A DNA stretch of 64,000 nt from Ancylomarina sp048268005 (GTDB lineage: Bacteria; Bacteroidota; Bacteroidia; Bacteroidales; Marinifilaceae). The notes under the pieces were generated by a model, which saw only the letters and a program-made list of their open reading frames with translations, searched no databases and was not told the DNA's origin. Positions 6,583-15,755 of this stretch are shown piece by piece (positions within the stretch are counted from its first letter, which is position 1; every line of letters begins with the position of its first letter). Position numbers and translations under genes: made by a program. The stretch is from contig JBLWWJ010000001.1 of the NCBI GenBank assembly GCA_048268005.1, forward strand, positions 248,001-312,000. The letters run 5' to 3'.

Positions 6583-8187
6583 TTATTTGTCGCTATTAGC
6601 TACCTTCACAAACTCAACAAAAAGTGGGTGAGGATTGATAACAGTACTCTTATATTCTGGGTGAAACTGAACACCAACAAACCATTTGTGGTCTTTAATT
6701 TCAACCACTTCAACCAAGCCTGTTTCAGGGTTAAAACCTGTTGCTTTTAAACCTGCAGCTTCAAACTGCTTAAGGTAGTCGTTGTTGAATTCATAGCGAT
6801 GGCGGTGACGTTCTGTAATGTCGATGCTATTATAGGCTTTAGCACAGTTAGAACCTTTTTTAAGTTCACACTCGTAAGCACCTAAACGCATGGTTCCTCC
6901 TTTTTCAGTTACATTTTTTTGTTCCTCCATCAGGTTGATGACAGGATTATGTGTTTGAGGGTTCATCTCCAATGAATCAGCATCTTCAAGTTTCAGTACA
7001 TTACGAGCGTACTCAATAACGGATACTTGCATACCCAAGCAAATTCCTAAGAAAGGAACGTTGTTTTCACGGGCATATTTCACAGCAAGAATTTTACCTT
7101 CCATGCCTCTGTGACCAAAACCAGGCGCCACTAAAATACCTTTAAGGTCTTTTAGTTCGTTCTGATAGTTTGCATCGGTTAACTTTTCAGAGTGAATCCA
7201 TTTAAGGTTCACCTTACACTCGTTGGTTGCACCAGCGTGAATAAAGGCTTCGGCTATGGATTTGTAGGCATCCTTAAGCTCAACATATTTACCAACTAAC
7301 CCGATCGCAACTTCTGATTTAGGGTTCTTATGTCTTTTCAGGAATTTGGTCCATTCCTTAAGTTCTGGTTCACCTTCAGATGGTACGCCTAATTTTTCAA
7401 GAACAATAGCATCAAGTTTTTCCTCGCGCATTTTCAATGGCACATCATAGATGGTTTCCACATCGATAGACTGGATAACCGCTCTTGGATCAACATTACA
7501 GAATAAAGCCACTTTTCTTCTAATATCAGAAGAAAGATCATGCTCAGTTCTCAATACTAATACGTCTGGTTGAACACCTGTTTCCAATAGTGACTTAACA
7601 GAGTGTTGGGTTGGTTTTGTTTTTAACTCGCCTGATGCAGCAAGGAAAGGAACAAGAGTTAAGTGAATAACCAAAGCATCATTCCCCAATTCCCATTTCA
7701 GCTGACGAACAGCTTCAATATAAGGTAGTGATTCGATATCACCAACAGTTCCTCCAATTTCAGTAATAACGAAATCGAATTTATTCTTCGTTCCTAATAG
7801 TTTAACGTTACGTTTAATTTCATCCGTAATGTGAGGGATAATTTGAACGGTTTTACCCAGGTAATCACCCTTACGTTCTTTATTGATAACGTTTTTGTAG
7901 ATTCTACCCGTCGTTACATTATTCGCTTGAGAAGTAGGTATGTTTGTAAAGCGCTCGTAGTGACCTAGATCCAAGTCTGTTTCAGCGCCATCGTCAGTTA
8001 CAAAACACTCACCATGCTCATATGGGTTAAGAGTCCCTGGATCAACATTTAAATAAGGATCCAATTTTTGGTTTGTAACAGAATACCCTCTGCCTTGTAG
8101 TAGTTTAGCTAAAGATGAGGCTATAATTCCTTTTCCTAATGATGAGGCTACCCCTCCGGTAACAAAGATGTATTTAGTTGCAGACAC
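6583..8187 (-). CDS. pyrG: CTP synthase
   Basis: The enzyme aminates UTP to CTP using glutamine and ATP, the last step of de novo CTP synthesis. The N-terminal synthetase domain opens with KYIFVTGGVASSLGKG (P-loop-like) and contains KLDPYLNVDPGTLNP and GAETDLDLGHYERF. The C-terminal class-I glutamine amidotransferase domain carries the nucleophile in GICLGMQ and the catalytic His-Glu in QFHPEYKS. 534 residues is full length. It is probably co-transcribed with yidC, a gene pair often seen in this phylum. Confidence 0.98.
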   Translation of the reverse strand: MSATKYIFVTGGVASSLGKGIIASSLAKLLQGRGYSVTNQKLDPYLNVDPGTLNPYEHGECFVTDDGAETDLDLGHYERFTNIPTSQANNVTTGRIYKNVINKERKGDYLGKTVQIIPHITDEIKRNVKLLGTKNKFDFVITEIGGTVGDIESLPYIEAVRQLKWELGNDALVIHLTLVPFLAASGELKTKPTQHSVKSLLETGVQPDVLVLRTEHDLSSDIRRKVALFCNVDPRAVIQSIDVETIYDVPLKMREEKLDAIVLEKLGVPSEGEPELKEWTKFLKRHKNPKSEVAIGLVGKYVELKDAYKSIAEAFIHAGATNECKVNLKWIHSEKLTDANYQNELKDLKGILVAPGFGHRGMEGKILAVKYARENNVPFLGICLGMQVSVIEYARNVLKLEDADSLEMNPQTHNPVINLMEEQKNVTEKGGTMRLGAYECELKKGSNCAKAYNSIDITERHRHRYEFNNDYLKQFEAAGLKATGFNPETGLVEVVEIKDHKWFVGVQFHPEYKSTVINPHPLFVEFVKVANSDK

Positions 8188-8287
8188 TTTAAGATGATTT
8201 AATGGTTGATTAAAACTGCAAAAATAGGCAAAATATAGCGTTTTGGAAAACTATTTCCCGAACTAAAAACACTTGATGTGATAAAAA

Positions 8288-8318
8288 AAATACCTCGATG
8301 AAAATTCAAAGAGGTATT
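8288..8318 (-). terminator. Terminator of the DUF349 gene
   Basis: An 8-bp stem (8289-8296 with 8311-8318) around a 14-base loop is followed on the minus strand by eight T residues, about 50 bp after the stop codon. Confidence 0.75.
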
Positions 8319-8370
8319 GAGTCGTTTTGATATGATTTTTCAATATTTATTTGATCGTTCTAAACGATTG

Positions 8371-10266
8371 TTATTTAGCTAAATCGTCAATGAGTTTTAT
8401 TTTTTGGTTTAGTAAGCCAAGATTCTTTTTACCCTGGTTTATTTTCTCGTCCATTTCCTTTAAAATAGAACTCGATTTATCAGACAAAGAGAAGAATCCC
8501 ATATTGTTTTCCCAAAGGGTAATGTCCGTTTCCAATTGTTTGATCTTGTTGTAGAGCTTGTTACGTTCGTATATTAATTTGTCCTCAGGTTTTTTACCTT
8601 CAAGAATTGAATCAATCTTCAGCTTGAATTTTTGAATTTCCAGATTGCTTGAATCCAGATTCATTTTATCGTATAATGCATTGATCGCTTTACCGAAATC
8701 ATTCTGAATGTTTTCTTTGTTCTTAAATGGAACATGACCAATCGCTGACCAATCCTTTTGGAATTGCTTGACGGCATTTAAGTTTTCTTCATTATTCTCC
8801 CCAATCTCGAAGGCTTTGACTTTCTCAATGACCTCTTGCTTCAGTTTCAGATTTTCTGATTGTTTCTGATCTAGAGAGCCAAAATGCTCCGATTTACGAT
8901 CAAAGAATATATCACAGGCTTTTCTAAATCGATTCCAAACTTCATTGGAAACTTTTCTGGGGACATTACCAATGTTTTTCCATTTTTTCTGAATTCGAAT
9001 TAATTCATTGGTGGTTTGTTTCCAGTCGGTACTGTCTTGTAATGATTCAGCCTTTTCGCAAAGCTCAATTTTAACTTTTAGGTTTTCGTTTAACTTTTCT
9101 TTGTGCTCAACATAGAAATCACGTTTATGATTAAAAAATAAATCACAGGCTTCTCTAAAACGCTGATAGATAGAGTTGTTGTCCTTTTTTGGTGCAAAGC
9201 CAATGGTACGCCATTCTTTCTGGATATCAAGCACTTCCTTAGAGGCAGCATTCCAGTCTTGATGAGAGTCCAGATGCTTGCCAGCGATCTCTTCGACCTT
9301 TACACATAGTGCCGCTTTTTTCTGAAGGTTATAAACCTGTTCTTCACGAACACCATTATAGTAATTTTGTTGATTTTTATTAATGGCGTTTGATATAGTT
9401 TTAAATCGTTGCCAAAGCTCTTCTCTTAGGTTACGCTCCACAGGCCCCACCTCTCGCCACATCTCATGTAGTTTCTGAAGGTCATTAAAAGCTTTTACAG
9501 GCGAATCTGAATCAAGGAGTTTTTCAGCATTTTCGCACAGATTTAGTTTTGCTTCGTAATTTTTACGCAAATCTAAATCACGCAATTCACGGTTTATCTT
9601 ACTGTAGTCGTAGAATTGTTCAACAGCATGGTGGTAGTTTTCCCATAAGTGTTTAACCGATTGAGAAGGTACCATACCATAATCTTTCCACTTTTTTTGC
9701 AGATCTCTAAATTCGTTGAATGTTTTTTCAAATGACTCTTTCCCCGTTATTAATTGTTTGATTTCATCAATGATTAATAACTTTTGTTTTAAGTTGTTTT
9801 CTTTTTGCTGTTCAAAACTTTTTTGAACCTCAGCTTTCTTATCTCTGTATTGTTGTAAAAGTTCTTTAATTTCAAGTTCCTGATCGTCTTTCTCAGGTTG
9901 GAAATCTTTTTCTAAACCACCTTCTTTGATGAAAACTCGTTTTAACTCCTCAATATTTGCGTTATGTTTTTTATAGAAGTGAACTTTAATACTCTCAGCT
10001 CTTTCTTTGGAGTCGTTATCCAGCTCCGATTCAAGTATCAGTTTAAGCCTTTGTATTAACTCATGCTTTTCCATTGAAGCATAGTCTGGTTTATCCTGAA
10101 GCTCTTCTTCTTCTGCATTCGACTTCAAATTATCAGAATCTAAATTAGAATCAGATTTCTCTTCTTGTTTTGGAGTTTCTGATTGATCATGAGTGACTTC
10201 AGCTTTTGATTCAACTTTGGGCTCAGTTTCATTCTCATGTGAGGGTGTAAGATCTTGTTCTTTCAT
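8371..10266 (-). CDS. DUF349 domain-containing coiled protein
   Basis: A 631-residue, highly charged, soluble helical protein. After an acidic, low-complexity N-terminus it carries five DUF349 repeats recognisable by W-x-x-x-G-x-V/A-P followed by a W/F pair, such as KKWKDYGMVP, EMWREVGPV, KEWRTIGFAP, KKWKNIGNVP and KDWSAIGHVP. The function of DUF349 is not established. The frame is open 150 bp further upstream, but that extension is hydrophobic, unlike the family, and overlaps the promoter region. I place the start at the Met of MKEQDLTPSHENE (10266). The gene is monocistronic, divergent from trmD. Confidence 0.85.
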   Translation of the reverse strand: MKEQDLTPSHENETEPKVESKAEVTHDQSETPKQEEKSDSNLDSDNLKSNAEEEELQDKPDYASMEKHELIQRLKLILESELDNDSKERAESIKVHFYKKHNANIEELKRVFIKEGGLEKDFQPEKDDQELEIKELLQQYRDKKAEVQKSFEQQKENNLKQKLLIIDEIKQLITGKESFEKTFNEFRDLQKKWKDYGMVPSQSVKHLWENYHHAVEQFYDYSKINRELRDLDLRKNYEAKLNLCENAEKLLDSDSPVKAFNDLQKLHEMWREVGPVERNLREELWQRFKTISNAINKNQQNYYNGVREEQVYNLQKKAALCVKVEEIAGKHLDSHQDWNAASKEVLDIQKEWRTIGFAPKKDNNSIYQRFREACDLFFNHKRDFYVEHKEKLNENLKVKIELCEKAESLQDSTDWKQTTNELIRIQKKWKNIGNVPRKVSNEVWNRFRKACDIFFDRKSEHFGSLDQKQSENLKLKQEVIEKVKAFEIGENNEENLNAVKQFQKDWSAIGHVPFKNKENIQNDFGKAINALYDKMNLDSSNLEIQKFKLKIDSILEGKKPEDKLIYERNKLYNKIKQLETDITLWENNMGFFSLSDKSSSILKEMDEKINQGKKNLGLLNQKIKLIDDLAK

Positions 10267-10568
10267 GTGCTTTTTATTGAAAAGTAGGCTAAAAGTACCT
10301 ATTAAATTGACAATATAGAGATTAGAGTATTGAACTTCTATTACGAATTTAGTTATTAAAGTATGAAACATCAAAGAATATAGTGAAATAATTATTTGGC
10401 TAAATTGGGGGAACAAGCATGGAACAAGCTTTTTAGGGATATCGGGTCGGTTAATTACTGAATTCTATTTAACTTTTTTTATAAAATTAGATGGTATTCA
10501 ATTTCTAATAACAGTTTTTTTTGTTTTACTAAAGCTTGATGTCTACTTTTGAGCAAAATTTAGAAAAG

Positions 10569-11246
10569 ATGAGAATTGATATATTAACCGTTGTGCCGGA
10601 ATTATTAGAAAGTCCATTGGGACATTCAATTATTCAAAGAGCAAAAGATAAAGGTGTGGTAGAAATTCACATTCATAATATTCGTGATTTTTCTGAAGAC
10701 AAGCATAATAAGGTCGACGATTATGCTTTTAGTGGAGGAGCGGGGATGGTGATGCGATTGGAGCCAATAGTTAAGGCGATTGAAAGTTTAACAGATAAGC
10801 GAAAGTACGATGAAATTATTTTCACCAGTCCTGACGGTGAAAATTATAATCAAAAGGTCGCTAATACACTGTCTTTAAAAAAGAATATTATCATTCTTTG
10901 TGGACACTATAAAGGCATTGATCAGAGAATACGTGATCATTTTATTACAAAAGAAATCTCGGTGGGTGATTTTGTTTTAACAGGAGGAGAGTTGGCGGCA
11001 GCCATTATTACAGATAGCGTTGTTCGTTTATTGCCAGGAGCAATGGGAGATGAAACCTCTGCTCTAACAGATTCTTTTCAGGATAATTTATTGGCACCAC
11101 CCTTGTACACACGTCCAGCTGAGTATAGAGGATGGAAAGTGCCTGAAATTTTACTGTCAGGAGATCATAAGAAAATAGAGATTTGGCAAGAGGAGCAGGC
11201 CTATAAAAGAACGAAGCGTTTACGTCCGGATTTATTGGACGAATAA
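10569..11246 (+). CDS. trmD: tRNA (guanine-37-N1)-methyltransferase
   Basis: TrmD methylates G37 next to the anticodon of tRNAs reading CNN codons using S-adenosylmethionine, which prevents frameshifting. The 225-residue product starts with the family's MRIDILTVVPELL, has the SPOUT knot with FTSPDGENYN and LCGHYKGIDQR, and the conserved SVGDFVLTGGELA and PLYTRPAEYRGW. The frame stays open to an ATG at 10539 and a TTG at 10536, but the family begins at the Met chosen here (10569). In many bacteria trmD sits with ribosomal genes; here it is alone. Confidence 0.96.
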   Translation: MRIDILTVVPELLESPLGHSIIQRAKDKGVVEIHIHNIRDFSEDKHNKVDDYAFSGGAGMVMRLEPIVKAIESLTDKRKYDEIIFTSPDGENYNQKVANTLSLKKNIIILCGHYKGIDQRIRDHFITKEISVGDFVLTGGELAAAIITDSVVRLLPGAMGDETSALTDSFQDNLLAPPLYTRPAEYRGWKVPEILLSGDHKKIEIWQEEQAYKRTKRLRPDLLDE

Positions 11247-11255
11247 GAATAAAAA

Positions 11256-11290
11256 AAAAGCTGCAAATTGATTTTTGCAGCTTTTCATTT
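11256..11290 (+). terminator. Bidirectional terminator between trmD and rubrerythrin
   Basis: An 11-bp stem (11256-11266 with 11274-11284) has an A-run on the left and a T-run on the right. It serves the two convergent genes that end at 11246 and 11293. Confidence 0.85.
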
Positions 11291-11292
11291 AT

Positions 11293-11865
11293 CTAGTAGT
11301 TTTCGCTTTTTTCTTCAAAGTAAGCTTGAGGGTGTTGGCAAGCAGGGCAGCTATTAGGTGCTTTTGTACCTTCGTGTACATAGCCACAGTTTCTGCAGTA
11401 CCATTCTGTTTTTTCCTCCTTTTCGAACACCTTACCTTCTTCGATATTCTTCAATAGCTTTAAGTATCTTTCTTCGTGCATTTGTTCAACTTTAGCAATT
11501 GTTTTAAATGCAGAAGCCACTTCTTTGAAACCTTCTTCAGTTGCAATTCGAGCAAATTCAGGATACAGATCAGTGTACTCCTCATTTTCGCCCATAGCAG
11601 CAGCTTTTAGATTTTCAGCCGTTGTAGCAATTCTTCCAGCTGGGTAAGTTGCTGTAATTTCAACCTCACCACCTTCAAGGAATTTGAAGAAACGCTTAGC
11701 GTGTTGCATTTCCTGTTCAGCCGTTTCTAGGAATAGTGCTGCAATTTGTTCGTAGCCTTCTTTTTTTGCTTGCTTTGCAAAATAGGTGTAACGGCCTCTT
11801 GCTTGTGATTCTCCTGCAAATGCTTTCAGAAGATTCTTTTCTGTTTCAGTTCCTTTAATGCTCAT
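11293..11865 (-). CDS. rbr: Rubrerythrin
   Basis: Rubrerythrin is a cytoplasmic peroxidase that reduces hydrogen peroxide in anaerobes, with electrons from rubredoxin or ferredoxin. The N-terminal ferritin-like four-helix bundle holds the diiron ligands in AGESQARGRYTYFA, ETAEQEMQHA and EQMHEERY. The C-terminal rubredoxin-like domain has the iron-binding pairs CRNCG and CPACQ. 190 residues is the usual length. The gene is monocistronic. The 55-residue ferredoxin at 45925 is one conceivable partner, but there is no linkage to show it. Confidence 0.97.
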   Translation of the reverse strand: MSIKGTETEKNLLKAFAGESQARGRYTYFAKQAKKEGYEQIAALFLETAEQEMQHAKRFFKFLEGGEVEITATYPAGRIATTAENLKAAAMGENEEYTDLYPEFARIATEEGFKEVASAFKTIAKVEQMHEERYLKLLKNIEEGKVFEKEEKTEWYCRNCGYVHEGTKAPNSCPACQHPQAYFEEKSENY

Positions 11866-12011
11866 ACCAATTGAGTTTTGTTATGTTTTCTTATATGCAA
11901 ATATCAATTTTTTATTAGAAGTATAGAAGTGTTAATAAAACAAGCTGTCTAATTTATAATGGTGTTAAATAGGAGTGTGCTTCTTGTTTATTGATAAGAA
12001 AAAATGAAATA

Positions 12012-12019
12012 TATTTTTG
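12012..12019 (+). promoter_or_regulatory. Candidate -7 box (TATTTTTG) of the CPBP-like gene
   Basis: The box fits TAnnTTTG exactly and lies 75 bp before the start codon at 12094. A TTG at 11991 could be a partial -33 element. Confidence 0.4.
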
Positions 12020-12093
12020 TAATAAGCATGATTTTTTCGTATCTTATTTATGTAGATCTGTTCGATTTACTTTTCAATTAAATTTCGGAATAT

Positions 12094-12714
12094 ATGTCTA
12101 AACTGTACCTCTGGTCTGAGTTTGTGGTATTGTTCTTTGTCATACCACTATTGTACTTCTTTGAATTGATTCCAATTCATAAGGCAGTGCCGTTGGTCTT
12201 TGTTTTTATATATTGCTTAGTTGTTATGTATAACAGGAAAAGTATCTCACGACGTATTTTTAAAATTAAATCCTCTTACCCATTGAAGGAGGTTGCCTTA
12301 AAAAGTTTATTTCTCCTGGTTGTGTCTTCAATCTGGGTTTACATCTTTCGTGAAGATGTTTTTTTTCACCTTCCTTTAAATAATTTTTGGTTTTGGGTTT
12401 TTATTGTTTTGACCTATCCCATATGGTCGGCTTTTACGCAAGAGTTTATTTATCGCTTCTTCTTCTATCAGCGATATAGAAAACTGTTTGACAGTATTCT
12501 GGTCATGATTTTTGTGAATGCCCTTTGCTTCTCCATGGCTCATATTATTTTTAGAAATTGGGTTGCCTTGGTTTTTACTTTTGTAGGTAGCATTGTTTTT
12601 TCACTGACTTATATTCGTAGTAAATCCTTAAATGTGGTTTTTATAGAACATTCTCTTTATGGTAATATCTTTTTTACCAATGGATTTGGTATTTTCTTTT
12701 ATCTTCCTCTTTAG
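12094..12714 (+). CDS. CPBP/Abi-family membrane protein with altered first motif
   Basis: The 206-residue protein has about six TM segments and the late CPBP (Rce1-like) motifs. Motif 1 reads QEFIYR (Q116, E117, R121) instead of EExxxR. Motif 2 has H150 and motif 3 has H186 and N191 (EHSLYGN). In characterised Rce1 enzymes the first Glu of motif 1 activates water, so its replacement by Gln makes proteolysis doubtful. A QE version is common in one bacterial subgroup of the family, so this may be a subgroup trait rather than decay. Role unknown. It sits 41 bp upstream of the DUF255 gene and may be co-transcribed with it. Confidence 0.8.
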   Translation: MSKLYLWSEFVVLFFVIPLLYFFELIPIHKAVPLVFVFIYCLVVMYNRKSISRRIFKIKSSYPLKEVALKSLFLLVVSSIWVYIFREDVFFHLPLNNFWFWVFIVLTYPIWSAFTQEFIYRFFFYQRYRKLFDSILVMIFVNALCFSMAHIIFRNWVALVFTFVGSIVFSLTYIRSKSLNVVFIEHSLYGNIFFTNGFGIFFYLPL

Positions 12715-12755
12715 TTTATTTAAAACAAATAAAAATAAAGAGTATATTTATCTCT

Positions 12756-14876
12756 ATGCAAAAAAGATATAAATATGCCCTTTTGTTATCAGGTTTTGTA
12801 TTTTTTGGAGTACTGCTTGTTAATTTCGTTTGGGCTCAAACACACCATAAAATAATGAAAGAAAAGCATATCAACGCCCTTATTAATGAAACCAGTCCTT
12901 ATTTACTTCAACATGCTCATAATCCTGTAAACTGGTATCCATGGGGAGATGAAGCCCTGCAAAAAGCCAAAGTTGAAGATAAACTTCTTTTGATTAGTAT
13001 TGGTTACTCAGCTTGTCACTGGTGCCATGTAATGGAACATGAAAGTTTTGAAAACGAAGAGATTGCTAAATTAATGAATGAGCTTTTCGTTTGTGTGAAA
13101 GTTGATAGGGAAGAACGCCCTGATATTGATCAGGTTTATATGGAAGCTGTGCAGCTGATTACCGGGCGTGGTGGTTGGCCGTTGAATTGTTTTGCCTTAG
13201 CGGACGGTAGACCTTTTTATGGGGGAACTTATTTTCCAGCTGGTGATTGGGTAAAGATTTTGATGGCAATCAGTAATGCTTATATCACTGAAAAGGATAA
13301 AGTTTTACGGTCTGCCGAGCAGGTTTCCGAAGGTGTAAGATCAAGTGGCTTGATTGCGGAAAAAGTGGAGAGTAGCCCTTATGAAATATCAGCTTTAAAA
13401 GCATCTGTAGATGGCTGGAAATCGAGTTTTGATAAAAAATATGGGGGTGAGAATCGTGCGCCCAAATTTCCTATCCCTATTTCTCTGGATTTTTTAATGA
13501 ACTATTATTATTACACGAAAGATGTTGAGGTGCTTGATCATGTTGTGTTAAGTTTAGATCAGATGGCTAAGGGTGGGATTTACGATCATGTGGGAGGTGG
13601 ATTTGCCCGCTATTCAGTTGATCAATTTTGGAAAGTGCCACATTTCGAGAAAATGTTGTACGATAATGCGCAGCTTATAAGTTTGTATTCTAATGCCTAT
13701 CGACTAACTAAGAGTCTCCTTTATAAAAGAGTTGTTGAAGAAACAATTGCCTTTCTGGAACGAGAACTTTCGATTGCAGAAGGTGGCTTTTACTCTGCCC
13801 TGGATGCAGATAGTGAAGACGTAGAAGGTAAATTTTACGTTTGGGAAAAGGAAGAGATCGACCAACTTTTGGGAAATGCTTCTTCTGTCTTTTCAGAATA
13901 TTATGAGGTCTCAGAAGTTGCCAATTGGGAAGAAGGGAATATTCTTCATATTAAAAAGGATAAAGGTGAATTGTTAGATAAATATAAACTGTCAGAAAAG
14001 GCATTTGACGATTTATTAAAGAAGTCGAAACAGACGCTTCTACTCGCCAGGAATGAAAGAATAAGACCGGGCTTGGATGATAAATTCCTAAGTTCATGGA
14101 ATGCTCTTTTAATAAAAGGATATCTTGATGCATACAAGGCTATTGGTAATGAATCTTATTTGAGGAAGGCAGATCAGATAGCTAATTTTATGGTGGAGAG
14201 GATGACTCAATCAGAGGTTCAGTTGTTTCGAACCTATAAAAATGGAGATGCCAGGATTAATGCATTTCTCGATGATTACAGCTTTACAATTGAAGCATTT
14301 GTCGCCTTGTATCAAGCCAGTTTCGATGAAGTGTGGCTTAAACGAGCTGATAGGATGATGGCTTATGTGATTAGGAATTTCTACGATGATAAATCAGGCA
14401 TGTTTTTTTATACATCAAAGGAAGATGCAGCGCTTGTAGCTCGAAAAATGGAGGTAATGGATAATGTCATCCCTTCTTCAAATGCTTCAATGTCTGAATC
14501 GCTTTATTTGCTGGGGCATATATTGGGTAAGGAGCAGTATTTGGAATTATCGGGCCAGATGCTTGCCAATATGAAAGAGCATACTTTGAAATATTTGTCT
14601 TATCATGGCAAATGGGCGAATTTAATGTTGAAGCAGATTGAGTCACCTTACGAATTGGTTATATCAGGTGTGGATGCAAAGCAAGTTCAAAAAGAGTTTA
14701 ATAAAAGATTTTACCCTAACGTTCTGATATTGGGAAGTGAGAAAGAAAGTGAACTGCCCTTGTTGAAAAATAGATTTAATTATGAAACGACAAGTCTATA
14801 TCTTTGTAAGGATAAGGCTTGTTTCTTACCTACATCAAGTATGGAAGAAGTCATAAAACGTATCGATCTCAAATAA
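12756..14876 (+). CDS. Exported thioredoxin-domain protein (DUF255, YyaL/SPATA20 family)
   Basis: A 706-residue protein with an N-terminal membrane anchor or signal peptide (residues ~8-28, ending VWAQ). The thioredoxin-like domain of the family follows: SPYLLQHAHNPVNWYPWG, then the redox motif SACHWCH (C-H-W-C), then DREERPDIDQVYM and GRGGWPLNCF. The rest is an alpha/alpha-barrel resembling sugar epimerases and glycosidases (HVGGGFARYSVD, PHFEKMLYDNAQL, ALDADSEDVEG). Family members without a signal are more usual; here the anchor suggests periplasmic action. Its reaction is not established. It is followed after 16 bp by the M48 lipoprotein gene and probably shares an operon with it. Confidence 0.9.
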   Translation: MQKRYKYALLLSGFVFFGVLLVNFVWAQTHHKIMKEKHINALINETSPYLLQHAHNPVNWYPWGDEALQKAKVEDKLLLISIGYSACHWCHVMEHESFENEEIAKLMNELFVCVKVDREERPDIDQVYMEAVQLITGRGGWPLNCFALADGRPFYGGTYFPAGDWVKILMAISNAYITEKDKVLRSAEQVSEGVRSSGLIAEKVESSPYEISALKASVDGWKSSFDKKYGGENRAPKFPIPISLDFLMNYYYYTKDVEVLDHVVLSLDQMAKGGIYDHVGGGFARYSVDQFWKVPHFEKMLYDNAQLISLYSNAYRLTKSLLYKRVVEETIAFLERELSIAEGGFYSALDADSEDVEGKFYVWEKEEIDQLLGNASSVFSEYYEVSEVANWEEGNILHIKKDKGELLDKYKLSEKAFDDLLKKSKQTLLLARNERIRPGLDDKFLSSWNALLIKGYLDAYKAIGNESYLRKADQIANFMVERMTQSEVQLFRTYKNGDARINAFLDDYSFTIEAFVALYQASFDEVWLKRADRMMAYVIRNFYDDKSGMFFYTSKEDAALVARKMEVMDNVIPSSNASMSESLYLLGHILGKEQYLELSGQMLANMKEHTLKYLSYHGKWANLMLKQIESPYELVISGVDAKQVQKEFNKRFYPNVLILGSEKESELPLLKNRFNYETTSLYLCKDKACFLPTSSMEEVIKRIDLK

Positions 14877-14892
14877 TTTTAAGATAACTATA

Positions 14893-15684
14893 ATGATGAA
14901 GAAAATTTTCTTTTTGTGCCTGGTTGCATTGTTCACAGCTTGTGCTACAGTGCCTATTACGGGGAGAAAGCAGATGAGTTTGTTTCCCGAAAGTCAGATG
15001 ATTGCTACAAGTTTAACTCAATATGATAGCTTCCTTAAGGAGAACAAGTTATCAACGAATAAAGAGCAATCTGCGATGGTGAAGCGAGTAGGAAAGCGAA
15101 TTGCCGAGGTGGTTGAGATTTTTATGAAAGATAATGGAATGGCCGATCGTGTTGCTGATTTTGCTTGGGAGTTTAACCTGGTAGAGGATGATACGCCTAA
15201 TGCCTGGTGCATGCCAGGAGGTAAGGTTGTTTTTTATACAGGTATTCTGCCTTATACGCAAACAGAAGAGGGCTTAGCTGTTGTGATGGGGCACGAAATT
15301 GCACACGCTATTGCCCGACACGGTAATGAGAGAATGAGCCAGCAAATGGGAATTCAAGCATTGGGGACTGGATTGAGTGTAATGTTGAATGAAAAACCAG
15401 CTGAAACTCAGCAGATTTGGATGACTGCTTTTGGCGCTGTTTCTAATGTTGGCGTGATGTTGCCTTTTTCAAGATCACACGAGACGGAAGCGGACAAGAT
15501 GGGTTTGATCTTTATGGCTATGGCTGGCTATGATCCTGCTGCTGCTGTTGATTTTTGGAAACGTATGGGTGAAAGTGGTGGACAAAAGCCACCAGAGTTC
15601 TTGTCAACTCACCCAGCCGATGATACTCGCGTTAAAAACTTGCAAGCTTTTTTACCTGAGGCAATGAAATATTATAAGGAATAG
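14893..15684 (+). CDS. M48-family metalloprotease lipoprotein (BepA/LoiP-like)
   Basis: The signal peptide ends in the lipobox LFTAC (Cys17), so the protein is a lipoprotein. The gluzincin motif is HEIAH (H134, E135, H138), and the downstream glutamate lies in SHETEADKMGL. The total of 263 residues equals a protease domain without the TPR tail of BepA, closer to LoiP/YcaL-type enzymes. Relatives degrade misfolded envelope proteins. An ATG one codon later (14896) is an equally good start. Its tight link to the preceding thioredoxin-domain gene (16-bp gap) suggests a shared envelope-quality-control role (inference). Confidence 0.92.
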   Translation: MMKKIFFLCLVALFTACATVPITGRKQMSLFPESQMIATSLTQYDSFLKENKLSTNKEQSAMVKRVGKRIAEVVEIFMKDNGMADRVADFAWEFNLVEDDTPNAWCMPGGKVVFYTGILPYTQTEEGLAVVMGHEIAHAIARHGNERMSQQMGIQALGTGLSVMLNEKPAETQQIWMTAFGAVSNVGVMLPFSRSHETEADKMGLIFMAMAGYDPAAAVDFWKRMGESGGQKPPEFLSTHPADDTRVKNLQAFLPEAMKYYKE

Positions 15685-15714
15685 AGGGTGAATTCACTCT
15701 GGAAAATAGAATAA

Positions 15715-15746
15715 AGGAGGTGCTTATTGGGCGCCTCTTTTTTTTA
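15715..15746 (+). terminator. Terminator of the DUF255-M48 operon
   Basis: A 7-bp GC-rich stem (15717-15723 with 15731-15737, one G-U pair) is followed by a T-run of about eight. Confidence 0.85.
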
Positions 15747-15755
15747 GAGATGCCT

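Noticed and set aside
10267..10416. 50-codon N-terminal extension of the DUF349 protein
   Set aside because: Hydrophobic and unlike the family, and it lies in the divergent promoter region shared with trmD.
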